Source of the DNA: Woeseiaceae bacterium
GTDB taxonomy: Bacteria; Pseudomonadota; Gammaproteobacteria; Steroidobacterales; Woeseiaceae
Length of the DNA stretch: 64,000 nt
Assembly (NCBI GenBank): GCA_021773035.1
Contig: JAJFKU010000023.1
Span: 1 to 64,000, forward strand
Direction: 5' to 3'
The notes beneath the pieces are model-generated. The model did not search any database and was not told the DNA's origin. It saw only the letters and a list, made by a program, of their open reading frames with translations. Below are positions 1 to 8,706 of the stretch, in pieces. The position numbers and the translations under genes are program-made. Every line of letters starts with the position of its first letter. The first letter of the stretch is position 1.

Positions 1-42
1 GGCCGATGCCGTCTTCACGAGCCACAGGCGACGGCATCGGCC
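1..42 (-). repeat. Hairpin element 1 (13-bp stem, conserved loop)
   Basis: Perfect 13-bp inverted repeat (1-13 with 30-42) around a 16-nt loop. The left arm begins at base 1, so the stem may continue outside the window. Read on the minus strand, the loop and its first stem bases match the loop of the hairpin at 103-172 in 17 of 19 positions, although the stems differ. No T-tract follows on either strand, so it does not look like an ordinary terminator. Confidence 0.6.
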
Positions 43-102
43 CTCCCGGATCAACACCTGTTCAGCACGGCGACCGGTAACGGAAATACATGCCGACTGT
101 CT

Positions 103-172
103 GGATGCGGTGGCTACGCCAATGACCACGCCTGTGTGTCGTGAAGAGGTCATTGGCGTAGCCACCGCATCC
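103..172 (+). repeat. Hairpin element 2 (perfect 25-bp stem, conserved loop)
   Basis: Perfect 25-bp inverted repeat: arm 103-127 is the exact reverse complement of 148-172, separated by a 20-nt loop. The loop contains CGCCTGTGTGTCGTGAAGA; the minus strand of 1-42 carries the same 19-mer with two changes. No T-tract is adjacent. A structured RNA, a protein-binding site or one member of a dispersed repeat family are all possible. Confidence 0.75.
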
Positions 173-354
173 CTGCACCGAACATCAATTCGTTCAACAA
201 ACTTTGCTGCGCTATATGGTGAACACCGGTGCAATAATCCCATGCGTGTGGTGTATTGATCCTTTGAGTTCTCAAGGAAGCCCGCCGTTCGAATTCGATC
301 AATTCCGATACTGTCTGTAAGGTCGGCTCTGGGTTCACACCCAAGCAAAGCTAC
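173..354. other. Gene-free stretch between the hairpins and the GlpD-like gene
   Basis: A 64-codon minus-strand reading frame (150-344) ends inside the right arm of hairpin 2 and resembles nothing recognisable, so it is not called. No RNA gene, clear promoter or terminator was seen. This is the downstream side of the minus-strand GlpD-like gene. Confidence 0.4.
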
Positions 355-1986
355 TTAGCTGTCGCTGGCGCCTAACGCATCGTTCTCAGCGAGGTACTCC
401 GCGAGTTTTTCTTCTGCGCTTTCGCCGAACAGGACTTCGCACGCCTCTCGCAGTCCCGGAGAATGTATAAACATATCTCTGGGCACGACCAGGCTAATTT
501 TCGAGCGCCGGCGAAGAAAATCTTCCAGTTTCGTGATCATCTCGCGGCGACCGCTCTGCTCAATCTCGCATCGCAGGTACTCCGCATTTTCGATCATGCA
601 TTCTGCCTGTTTCGGATCCTCCCGAATTGCCTCGAGCATTTCGAAAGCGGAAGCGCCGTAGCGTCGCCACAGTCGTTCCGACAAGGGCTCACAAGAACGT
701 GGATTTGTCATGTCGTCGAGACCGATGAGGTTCGCCTGATGAAAAAACTTCTCTCTTACATCTTCGCCGGGTTCGCCATACCATTTGTAACCCCGGTACG
801 GGAGTTCTATGCCCATTTTGGCAACCAGCTCGAGTACCTCGGAGCCGATATTCAGGCAGTCGGTCAGTTTGCCGCCGAAGACGCTAAGGTGTTGTTTTTT
901 CTCATCGAATTCGATGGAGTGTGTTCGCGATAAGGCCAACCAATCGGTCGATTGATCTTCACCTGTAACCGCAAGCGGCCGTACGCCGCAACGCTCGGCA
1001 ATGATGTCGGCCTCGGTGAGCGGCGATTCGAATTTCAGCATCTCGTTAGCATTACGCAAAATGAATTTCCTGTCTTCTTCACCGACTTCTACGTTCGGAT
1101 CTTCGACACGCGTATCGGTGGTGCCGATACAGGTTTTCGGTCCCATCGGGATGACAAAAAACAGCCGACCATCGCTGGCGAAGAAGGCCAGTATGCGTTG
1201 ACTTTCGGTAACGCGGTTTACCATCAGGTGCACGCCTTTTGAGAAGACGTGACGGTGCTCGGTTTCTTGTTCGCAGCTGCGATTGTAGTCGTCGACCTCC
1301 GGGCCGCACGCGTTAATCAGCGCATGTGCACGAATATCAAACTGCCGGCCGGATATTGTGTCGGTAGCCGAAACGGTCCAGGTGCCATCACTGAACTCGG
1401 CCTTGTTGGACACCACATAGTTTGCAGCGACCGCGCCGTAGTCCATCGCTGATCGAATAAAATTGAAAACAAACCGTGCGTCGTTGTCGTGCAGATAGCA
1501 GTCCGAATACTCGACGCCCGCCCGCGCCTGGTCCAGCCGTATTCGTGGCTCACGTTCCGCCAGCCGGCCTGCGCTGACAAACTGTGGTGCGCGAGTCGCG
1601 AACCTGCCCATGAACCAATACAGCAGCGAGCCGAGATAGACGAAGACCGGTGGAAAGCGAAAGCCGCGATGAATGGTTGTCAGGAACCGTATTTCCCTGA
1701 CGGTCGACGGATAGTTTCGCGCCAGGTGATTGCGGCTCTTGCAAAGGTTCCAAACCAGCGGAAACTCCCACGTTTCAAGGTACTTGATACCACCCCATGC
1801 AAGGTTTGACGACTGCGAACTCGTGTATCCACCGAAATCGCGCTTGTCGATTAGCGCGACTTTAGCGCCTTGTGCGGCCAGAGCCGCTGCGGAGACTGCA
1901 CCGTTAATACCGCCGCCGATTATGCAGATGTCGAAGCTCCGGTCCTGGAGTTTTTCGATATTTGTATTTCTCAAATTGGCTGACAT
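355..1986 (-). CDS. GlpD-like FAD-dependent glycerol-3-phosphate dehydrogenase family protein
   Basis: 543 residues. The N-terminus has an FAD Rossmann motif (IIGGGINGA, about residues 22-30) followed by TSSQSSNLAWGGIKYLE, which corresponds to the TSS...GGlRYLE signature of aerobic glycerol-3-phosphate dehydrogenases. An FAD-dependent oxidase core follows, then a C-terminal helical region. Family members oxidise glycerol-3-phosphate at the membrane and pass electrons to quinone. No glycerol kinase or facilitator is nearby, and the gene is divergent from a sodium/solute symporter in a LacI-governed locus, so a different polyol phosphate or hydroxy acid is possible. Family assignment is firm, substrate is inferred. 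Confidence 0.8.
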   Translation of the reverse strand: MSANLRNTNIEKLQDRSFDICIIGGGINGAVSAAALAAQGAKVALIDKRDFGGYTSSQSSNLAWGGIKYLETWEFPLVWNLCKSRNHLARNYPSTVREIRFLTTIHRGFRFPPVFVYLGSLLYWFMGRFATRAPQFVSAGRLAEREPRIRLDQARAGVEYSDCYLHDNDARFVFNFIRSAMDYGAVAANYVVSNKAEFSDGTWTVSATDTISGRQFDIRAHALINACGPEVDDYNRSCEQETEHRHVFSKGVHLMVNRVTESQRILAFFASDGRLFFVIPMGPKTCIGTTDTRVEDPNVEVGEEDRKFILRNANEMLKFESPLTEADIIAERCGVRPLAVTGEDQSTDWLALSRTHSIEFDEKKQHLSVFGGKLTDCLNIGSEVLELVAKMGIELPYRGYKWYGEPGEDVREKFFHQANLIGLDDMTNPRSCEPLSERLWRRYGASAFEMLEAIREDPKQAECMIENAEYLRCEIEQSGRREMITKLEDFLRRRSKISLVVPRDMFIHSPGLREACEVLFGESAEEKLAEYLAENDALGASDS

Positions 1987-2153
1987 ATCAGTCGTCTGTC
2001 CGTTTGTGGCGCCGTGAACTCAAAGGCGTTTCTTATAACATCGAGACGCGATACGCAAATGCAGGTTCATCTGTTTGCTGTGCGAGTTCGAACGGGGAAA
2101 TTTGCCTTGCTTGCATCACTTCGAGTAGGTTTCGGCGATCAGGGGGGCTAGCT

Positions 2154-3857
2154 ATGGCTGCGAATAATTTGTTTATGACGCTCACGAGTTGCGCGTTTTT
2201 TATGGCGATCGTGGCGTGGGTTTCCTACCAGAAAACCAAAGGCGAGGTTGATACCCGGGACGGCTACTTCCTTGCTGGCAGGGGGCTTACCGGCGTTTTC
2301 ATCGCGGGTTCCATGTTGCTCACAAACCTGTCAGCCGAGCAGCTCATCGGCCTTAACGGTTCTGCCTACGGCTTTAACCTGAGCAGTATGGCGTGGGAGG
2401 TGACGGCTGCATTTGCGACGATTTGTATGGCGCTGATCTTTCTGCCTCGTTACCTGGCCGGCGCTTTCACCACCCTGCCGGAGTTCCTCAAAAGTCGCTT
2501 CGATGACGACGTGCGCCGTATGTCTGTTGTGCTGTTCATGGTTGGCTATGGGCTGGTCACAATACCATCGGTGCTGTATTCGGGCTCCATCGCCGTGCTG
2601 CAACTTTTCGATGTGCCCGGTCTGTTGCACGTTTCGTACAGCACGGGTCTCGTCATAACGATCGCCAGCATAGGCTGCGTCGGCGCCGTTTACGCAGTGT
2701 TTGGCGGACTGAAGGCAGTCGCCGTATCCGATACTCTAAACGGCGTCGGCCTGCTCGTTGTCGGCATCGTTGTGCCTGTCCTGGGACTTGCCGCCCTCGG
2801 TGATGGTAGTGTCATGCAGGGCCTGGAGACGATTACCAATACGGAAACCCACAAGCTCAATGCAATCGGCGGCGCGAGCGATCCGACACCGTTCGGCACC
2901 ATCTTCACCGGTATGATATTCGCAAACCTGTTCTACTGGTGTACCAACCAGTACGTCATCCAGCGCACCCTTGGCGCCCAGAATCTTGCCGAGGGACAGA
3001 AGGGCGTACTGTTCTCCGGCTTCTTCAAAATCATGGTGCCGTTCATGATGATGATCCCGGGTGTTATCGCTTTTCATCTCTACGGCGAAGGGCTGGCTTC
3101 GATCGATCTCGCTTACCCTCGCTTGATCCGCGACGTACTGCCCGTGTACTTCTCCGGATTCTTTCTCGCTGTTCTGCTCGGCGCGGTGTTCAGTTCGTTC
3201 AACTCTTTGCTGAACAGCGCCGCGACACTTTTCTGTCTGGATGTTTACGGGCCGATGAAGAAACAGCCGCCGAGCGATGCGGAGATGGTAAAGGTTGCGA
3301 AGATCGCGAGTGTTGTTATTGCCCTGTTTTCGTTCGTGGTCGCACCCCTGTTGCAGTTCGCGCCCGAGGGGCTGTGGCAGATAATTCGAATCTTTACCGG
3401 GTTCTACAATATTCCGGTCGTTGTCATCGTAATCGTCGGCCTGTTCACACGGCGCGTTCCGGCGCTGGGCGCGAAGCTAGTTATCGTTTTCCATGTGATT
3501 GCATACGGTCTCGCTAAATTCGTGTTCGACGACATCGTTACGATGCATTTCCTGCACCTGTACGCGGTCCTGTTTATCGTCGAAGTCGGCATGATGCTGT
3601 TGATCGGCTACCTGCGGCCGCGGCCGGAAGCCTGGAATTTCGAGCGCCGTGACCTGGTCGATCTGACGCCGTGGCGCTACGCCGTTCCTGCGGCTTTCTC
3701 GCTGCTTTCCGCCGTGGTATTTCTGTATTTACTGTTCTCGCCGGTCGGTCTCGTGGACGGCCTGAGCCGCCTGTTCTGGCCACTGGTTTCGGCCCTTACA
3801 GCGGCTAATATCCTGTTCTGGTGGCGATATCTGCGCCGCCATTCGCAACCCGCATAG
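2154..3857 (+). CDS. Sodium:solute symporter (SSS/SLC5 family)
   Basis: 567 residues from ATG 2154, which has a strong AGGGGG ribosome site at 2141-2146; the frame is open upstream to 1962 but that extension is not hydrophobic or conserved-looking. About 13-14 hydrophobic segments run through the protein, with the SLC5-type pattern (DGYFLAGRGLTGVFIAGSM near residue 32 and GLKAVAVSDTLNG near 185). Such proteins take up sugars, polyols, vitamins or organic acids with sodium across the inner membrane. It sits just upstream of a TonB receptor and near LacI and Gfo/Idh genes, which suggests the inner-membrane step for a sugar-like substrate. Confidence 0.85.
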   Translation: MAANNLFMTLTSCAFFMAIVAWVSYQKTKGEVDTRDGYFLAGRGLTGVFIAGSMLLTNLSAEQLIGLNGSAYGFNLSSMAWEVTAAFATICMALIFLPRYLAGAFTTLPEFLKSRFDDDVRRMSVVLFMVGYGLVTIPSVLYSGSIAVLQLFDVPGLLHVSYSTGLVITIASIGCVGAVYAVFGGLKAVAVSDTLNGVGLLVVGIVVPVLGLAALGDGSVMQGLETITNTETHKLNAIGGASDPTPFGTIFTGMIFANLFYWCTNQYVIQRTLGAQNLAEGQKGVLFSGFFKIMVPFMMMIPGVIAFHLYGEGLASIDLAYPRLIRDVLPVYFSGFFLAVLLGAVFSSFNSLLNSAATLFCLDVYGPMKKQPPSDAEMVKVAKIASVVIALFSFVVAPLLQFAPEGLWQIIRIFTGFYNIPVVVIVIVGLFTRRVPALGAKLVIVFHVIAYGLAKFVFDDIVTMHFLHLYAVLFIVEVGMMLLIGYLRPRPEAWNFERRDLVDLTPWRYAVPAAFSLLSAVVFLYLLFSPVGLVDGLSRLFWPLVSALTAANILFWWRYLRRHSQPA

Positions 3858-3892
3858 GAGCGGGAAGCGCAGGTGTGTTGTTCTTGCAGGAA

Positions 3893-3912
3893 AAATACAA
3901 ACGTTTGCATTT
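3893..3912. promoter_or_regulatory. LacI-family operator upstream of TonB receptor 1
   Basis: AAATACAAACGTTTGCATTT is a 20-bp palindrome with one mismatch and a central CG, typical of LacI-family sites. It matches the perfect palindrome at 7381-7402 beside the lacI-type gene in 19 of 20 positions and lies about 50 bp before the receptor start at 3963. The presumed regulator is the protein encoded at 6298-7323. Confidence 0.75.
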
Positions 3913-3962
3913 TTTCGGTTCGTCCGGTAGAACTGTTCTAAATTGTTCACAAGGAGCAAACA

Positions 3963-6296
3963 ATGCGTCCACTCAGGGGGGTGGCTCTTGCGATGGCAAT
4001 CGCAGGCGCTTTGCAGTTTGGAATGACCGCACCGGCCTTCGGCCAGTCCGTCATTGAAGAGATCGTCGTAACCGCGCAGAAGCGCGAGGAAAACATCAGC
4101 GATGTTCCGGTCGCCGTCTCGGTTATCGGCCGGCAGCAAATCGAAGGTTCGCACGCCACTAACCTGGAAAGTCTCCAGGCACTGATCCCTTCGGTCAGTT
4201 TCCGTACCGGTAATACGACGCGAAACAGTGCCCTGACGATCCGTGGCATCGGTACGATCTCGTTCAGCGTTGCCGCTGAGCCCAGCGTATCGACGGTCGT
4301 GGATAACGTTGTTCTCGGTCGCTCCGGTCAGGCATTCGGTGATCTTTATGATCTCGAGCGCGTCGAGGTATTGCGTGGCCCGCAGGGTACCCTGTTCGGC
4401 AAGAACGCCTCTGCCGGCGTAGTGAACATCACGACGCGCCGACCCGGCGATGAGCTTGAGGGCTATATCAGCGGCACGTTCTACGAAGACAACGAGTACC
4501 AGTTCCGTGGCCGCGTATCCGGTCCGCTCACCGACAGTTTGCGTGGCAGCGTGACGGTGCTGAGCAGCGAGTTCGATGGCTATGTCAAAAACGTCTTCAA
4601 CAACAAAACGATCAACGGCTACGATAAGCAGGGCATTCGCGCGATGCTCGAATACGATGTCTCCGACGCCACCGACGTACTCTTCATCTTCGAGGACTAC
4701 GAGGCGGACAACGACTGCTGCGTAGACCTCGAGGCACGTGCCAGCGGGCGCAACCCTGCTTCCGAGGCCGTGCCGTCAGGAACCGGGCTGGATCTCGATC
4801 AACGTCTGGCAGATCACGACTTCGAAACCCGTACACTCGACGCCAGCACGGCAATGTCGATACAGATTACAACCTCAGTAGGCGAGCACACGTTGACGTC
4901 GATAACGGCACAACGTACCTGGGACAACACGGAATTTCGCGAGGGCGACTTCACCTCCATCGCCGGTGATAGCGACCAGCCGGTATTCGGCGTACCGTTC
5001 CAGCTTCACGACATTGGCCCGCAGGAATGGCGGCAGTTCTCGCAGGAAATCCGTCTTGCGTCGCCGACCGGCGAAGCCTTTGAGTATCAGCTTGGCCTGT
5101 TCTACTGGAACATCGATTCGCAACGCAACTTCACGCGCGATGCCAGCTGTCAGAACAACGGCGGCCAGCTCGATGCGGTCATTTCCAATCACCTCGATCT
5201 AACCCTCGGCCTGCCGAATACGCCTGCCGATGTTGCCAACTACATTGCGGTAAACAACATCACCTGTAACGCGAACGACATCGTGGCCGCGACTGCCTTC
5301 ATGGACACCGAGTTCGACAACTTCGCCGTGTTCGGACAGGGTAGCTACGATTTCACCGAGACGTTCCGTCTGCTGTTTGGACTTCGCTACACGAGCGATG
5401 ACGTATCGTTCAGCCACAACCGGCGCAACACCGACGTCTACGGTCGTCGCGGCGTTGGCGTGCGACCCCGCTTTTCGGAAAACGGTACCAACAACCAGTT
5501 CGATACCGACTTCTCCGCCAGCACCGACGAAACCAATGTGTCCGGCAAGATCGGCGTGCAGTGGGATGTAAACGACACGATGATGGCCTATGCAACCTAC
5601 AGCACCGGCTATAAAGGTCCGGCATTCAATGTTTTCTACAACCTCGATGAGGATGACATCGAACCGATCAAGGAAGAAACCTCCAAGAGCATTGAACTGG
5701 GTCTGAAATACGCACCAAGTTGGGGACTCATTGGCATCGCGCTGTATGACACCGAGATCGAAGACTTTCAGGCGAACAACTTCGATCCGTCAAGCGGCAC
5801 GACGGAAACGGGCTTCACAACCGGTGGCGACGTCGAGACGCAAGGTGTGGAACTCGACTTCCTGTGGGCCGCTTCCGACAACCTGACGTTCAGCGGTGGT
5901 TTTGCGGTATCCGACTCAACGGCAAAAGCGGGCGGTAATCCGCCGCTGCCATTTGCGCCGGATACGAAGATAACGTTTGCCGGTATGTATGAATATCCGC
6001 TGTCAAACGGTGGCTACCTGGCGGTGAACGGCAGCTACGTCTACACCGACGAAAAGCTCTCCGGAAATATCGGTCAGACCGGTGCTTCGAACCCGGAGAT
6101 ACTGCTCCCGGATTACAGCATCCTCAACGGCAGCTTTGGTTACCACACGGCAGACGACACGCTGAGCATTACTCTGATAGGCAAGAACCTAACCGACGAG
6201 TCTTTTGCTACGACGTATTCCGGTGACGGCTTCCGCTATCAGATCCCGCGGGATGCCAGCCGCTACTTCGGCGTCAACTTCAAAGTTAACTTCTAG
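3963..6296 (+). CDS. TonB-dependent outer-membrane receptor 1
   Basis: 777 residues from ATG 3963 with AAGGAG at about 3951. Residues 1-28 are a signal peptide ending in APAFGQ. A TonB box/plug start (IEEIVVTAQKREENISDVPVAVSVI region) follows at about 31-55; the plug contains the usual RGIGT and VEVLRGPQGTLFGKNASAGVVNI motifs near residues 100-155. The rest is a 22-strand-type barrel ending in aromatic-rich strands with a terminal F (FKVNF). It imports a substrate across the outer membrane using TonB energy. The LacI operator in front and the symporter upstream suggest a carbohydrate-like ligand rather than iron, but this is inference. Confidence 0.93.
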   Translation: MRPLRGVALAMAIAGALQFGMTAPAFGQSVIEEIVVTAQKREENISDVPVAVSVIGRQQIEGSHATNLESLQALIPSVSFRTGNTTRNSALTIRGIGTISFSVAAEPSVSTVVDNVVLGRSGQAFGDLYDLERVEVLRGPQGTLFGKNASAGVVNITTRRPGDELEGYISGTFYEDNEYQFRGRVSGPLTDSLRGSVTVLSSEFDGYVKNVFNNKTINGYDKQGIRAMLEYDVSDATDVLFIFEDYEADNDCCVDLEARASGRNPASEAVPSGTGLDLDQRLADHDFETRTLDASTAMSIQITTSVGEHTLTSITAQRTWDNTEFREGDFTSIAGDSDQPVFGVPFQLHDIGPQEWRQFSQEIRLASPTGEAFEYQLGLFYWNIDSQRNFTRDASCQNNGGQLDAVISNHLDLTLGLPNTPADVANYIAVNNITCNANDIVAATAFMDTEFDNFAVFGQGSYDFTETFRLLFGLRYTSDDVSFSHNRRNTDVYGRRGVGVRPRFSENGTNNQFDTDFSASTDETNVSGKIGVQWDVNDTMMAYATYSTGYKGPAFNVFYNLDEDDIEPIKEETSKSIELGLKYAPSWGLIGIALYDTEIEDFQANNFDPSSGTTETGFTTGGDVETQGVELDFLWAASDNLTFSGGFAVSDSTAKAGGNPPLPFAPDTKITFAGMYEYPLSNGGYLAVNGSYVYTDEKLSGNIGQTGASNPEILLPDYSILNGSFGYHTADDTLSITLIGKNLTDESFATTYSGDGFRYQIPRDASRYFGVNFKVNF

Positions 6297-6297
6297 T

Positions 6298-7323
6298 TCA
6301 GGATTTGCGGGCGGCTTTTGGGCCGCCCGTCGACTCCCGCACGATTAACCTTGGCAACGGTACTTTCGGCGCTCGCGGTTTCTTGCCTTGACCCAGACTG
6401 TAGAGGTATCGGACGCTCTGTTGCCCGAGTTCATACATCGGCCAGGCGACGGTCGTCAGCGGCGGGTCGATGCAGCCGGAAAGCTGAATATCGTCGTGGC
6501 CGGCGACGGAAATATCCTGAGGTACGCTCAGCTTATGATCGCGTAGCGCGTGGATGAGGCCGGCGGCGCTAACGTCGTTATGGCCAAATATTGCCGTCGG
6601 GCGTTCGTCCAGCGCCAGCACCTGCTCTGCAATCAGCTCTGTGCTTTCAAGGGTGCCGTCGAAAGTGAATATCAACTCCGGGTCGTAGTGTATACCCGCC
6701 TCATCAAGCGCCTGCCTGTAAGCGAACATCTTGGGTTCGCGCCCGGGAGGTGCCGGTCCACGCACAAAGCCGATGCGCCGGTGACCGAGTTCGAGCAGGT
6801 GTTGCATGACGAGAATACTGCCGTGTACCGTGTCGCAGTTGACCCGGTGTTTTGCCTCCTCGCGATTCACATGTACCAGCGGAATTGCGTCATTCAGACC
6901 GTCGTAATATTCCTGTGGACCGCGTGCCATCGGTACCACGACGCCATCGACCTTGAGCTCCAGAAACAGCTTGACCGCCTCGCGCTCCGCTGCTTCGACG
7001 CCACGCGTATCGATGATGAGAATTCTTAAGTCGTGTTTTGCCGCTTCGTCCTCGATGCCCCGGCCGAACTCCGCGAAGAAGGGGTTCGTCATGTCCGGGA
7101 TCACAACGCCGATCAGACCGCTGCGCCGGTTGACCAGGGTCCGGGCCGCCATGTCCGGCACGTAGCCCATCTCTGCTGCCAGGCTCGCGATTTTTTCCCG
7201 TGTCGCGGTTTTGACGCGCTCGCTGCCCTGCAGCGCCCGGGTCACCGTCGACGGGTCGACATTCGCCGCCCGGGCAATATCTTTGATAGTGACTCGATGT
7301 GTTTGCCAACGGGCCTTTTCCAT
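6298..7323 (-). CDS. LacI-family transcriptional regulator
   Basis: 341 residues. N-terminal helix-turn-helix with hinge (VTIKDIARAANVDPSTVTRAL, residues 11-31), then a periplasmic-binding-protein-like effector domain (GVVIPDMTNPFFAEF at about 72; RPTAIFGHNDVSAAGLI; VAGHDD). This is a standard full-length LacI/GalR member, normally a repressor released by a sugar or sugar derivative. It is convergent with receptor 1 (1-nt gap) and divergent from the Gfo/Idh gene. The perfect palindrome at 7381-7402 between the two implies autoregulation and control of the dehydrogenase operon. Confidence 0.93.
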   Translation of the reverse strand: MEKARWQTHRVTIKDIARAANVDPSTVTRALQGSERVKTATREKIASLAAEMGYVPDMAARTLVNRRSGLIGVVIPDMTNPFFAEFGRGIEDEAAKHDLRILIIDTRGVEAAEREAVKLFLELKVDGVVVPMARGPQEYYDGLNDAIPLVHVNREEAKHRVNCDTVHGSILVMQHLLELGHRRIGFVRGPAPPGREPKMFAYRQALDEAGIHYDPELIFTFDGTLESTELIAEQVLALDERPTAIFGHNDVSAAGLIHALRDHKLSVPQDISVAGHDDIQLSGCIDPPLTTVAWPMYELGQQSVRYLYSLGQGKKPRAPKVPLPRLIVRESTGGPKAARKS

Positions 7324-7380
7324 AAGCGGGTGCCATGCCTTCCTGCAATATCCGCAAGCTTACCCGAAAGCTGAAAGAGA

Positions 7381-7402
7381 AAAATACAAACGTTTGTATT
7401 TT
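7381..7402. promoter_or_regulatory. Perfect LacI-family operator between lacI and the Gfo/Idh operon
   Basis: A 22-bp perfect palindrome with core AAATACAAACGTTTGTATTT, located 58 bp from the lacI-type start and 68 bp before the Gfo/Idh start. The central CG and the match to 3893-3912 make it the reference operator of this window; a shorter form lies at 37519-37528. Confidence 0.85.
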
Positions 7403-7469
7403 CAGCAGCCCAGAGGTAGAATCAAAACTACTTAGAGGCTTTGACCGACAAATCCAGCGAAGAAAAACA

Positions 7470-8693
7470 ATGACAAGTCGAGACAAACCACGCCTGCGCT
7501 ACTTCGAGGAGGCCTCAGGGCAGCGCCATATCACCGCTGACGATCGTTACCTCTATAGTCGGGAAAAACCCCGCTATCGCGCCAACATCATTGGCACCGG
7601 CACCATCGGCCAGGAGCATATGCGAGTTGCCAGCATGCTTGATCGAATTGCCATCCACGGCATTTACGACGAGAGAGCATCCAGTGCCGATGTTGCAGCC
7701 GAGGAGTACTCGCGTCACAGCGAGGATACGCTGCTGCGCTACCAGGATATTGAGTCCGCCTGTAGCGACCCGAACGCGGATGTACTGTTTATCTGCACGC
7801 CGAACTTCTCTCACATCGACGTCCTTGAAACTGCTGCCCGCTCCGGAAAACCGATTTTCCTTGAGAAGCCTATGGCGACAACACTTGCGGACGCCCGTCG
7901 CGTCGTCGAAATTGCAAACGACTATCCGGCCTTCATACAGGTAGGCCTCCAATACCGATACAAAGCGGCTTACGTCGAAGCACGCCACGAAGTGCTTGCC
8001 CGAAAAACCCTGGGAGCCATAAAGACCATCGGCATGAGTGAATACCGCCCGCCTTTTCTGGACAAAGTAGGGCAGTGGAACAAGTTTGCTGAGTACAGCG
8101 GCGGCACGCTGGTTGAAAAGTGCTGCCACTATTTTGACATGCTGAACCTGTTCGCCGAATCGGAACCCGAGCGTATCTATGCGACCGGGACACAGGCTGT
8201 GAACTTCACCCGTTTCGAGAAAGACGGAAAAGCGGCCGATATCGACGACTGCGCGATGGTCGTGATCGACTACAAGAACGGTATTCATGCGAGCTTCACG
8301 CTTAACATGTTCTGTCCGCACTTCTATGAAGAGCTCGTGATCTGCGGCGAAAAGGGCCGGCTCGTCGCCAGCGAAACGTTCGATTTTCAGCGCCACAACA
8401 GTGCGAACTCCCGCCTGAAGGTCGAGCTCGGCGAACTGGCGGCATCCCGGTACAGCGATGTCGCTTACACACAGCCAATTGAGCAGAGCGGTCATCACGG
8501 TGCCACGTTCTTCGAACACGTGGCCCTTGCGGACCAGCTTGACGGCCACAGCGTCGATTCGGCAACACCGCTTGAAGGATTATGGTCGATAGTCATCGCC
8601 GCCGCTGCGCAGGAGTCGATTAAGAGCGGACAGCCTGTGATTGTCGACGATTTCATCAGCCACAATGAACTCAACCCGGTTTTGGGGCGTTAG
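7470..8693 (+). CDS. Gfo/Idh/MocA-family NAD(P)-dependent dehydrogenase
   Basis: 407 residues from ATG 7470; the open frame reaches back to 7335 across the operator, so the downstream ATG is preferred. Rossmann motif IGTGTIG at residues 41-47, the family EKP motif (LEKPMA, E132-K133-P134) and the C-terminal-domain signature GGTLVEKCCHYFDML near 210-224. Members oxidise or epimerise sugars, inositols and related cyclitols. It carries about 36 extra residues before the Rossmann fold. First gene of an apparent operon with the aldo/keto reductase (13-nt gap) and the Fe(II) oxygenase (11-nt gap), under LacI control. Confidence 0.9.
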   Translation: MTSRDKPRLRYFEEASGQRHITADDRYLYSREKPRYRANIIGTGTIGQEHMRVASMLDRIAIHGIYDERASSADVAAEEYSRHSEDTLLRYQDIESACSDPNADVLFICTPNFSHIDVLETAARSGKPIFLEKPMATTLADARRVVEIANDYPAFIQVGLQYRYKAAYVEARHEVLARKTLGAIKTIGMSEYRPPFLDKVGQWNKFAEYSGGTLVEKCCHYFDMLNLFAESEPERIYATGTQAVNFTRFEKDGKAADIDDCAMVVIDYKNGIHASFTLNMFCPHFYEELVICGEKGRLVASETFDFQRHNSANSRLKVELGELAASRYSDVAYTQPIEQSGHHGATFFEHVALADQLDGHSVDSATPLEGLWSIVIAAAAQESIKSGQPVIVDDFISHNELNPVLGR

Positions 8694-8706
8694 GGACACA
8701 GAGACG

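Noticed and set aside
150..344. 64-residue minus-strand open frame at the left edge
   Set aside because: It ends in the stem of the large hairpin, has no recognisable motif or good ribosome site, and its C-terminus is simply the palindrome translated.
6308..6329. GC hairpin (8-bp stem) between receptor 1 and lacI
   Set aside because: It lies inside the 3' end of the lacI coding region and has no T-run on either side, so I do not call it a terminator.
7515..8549. 344-residue minus-strand frame antisense to the Gfo/Idh gene
   Set aside because: Its composition (Val/Phe/Arg-rich, no family motif) is that of a shadow; the plus-strand protein has unmistakable Gfo/Idh motifs.
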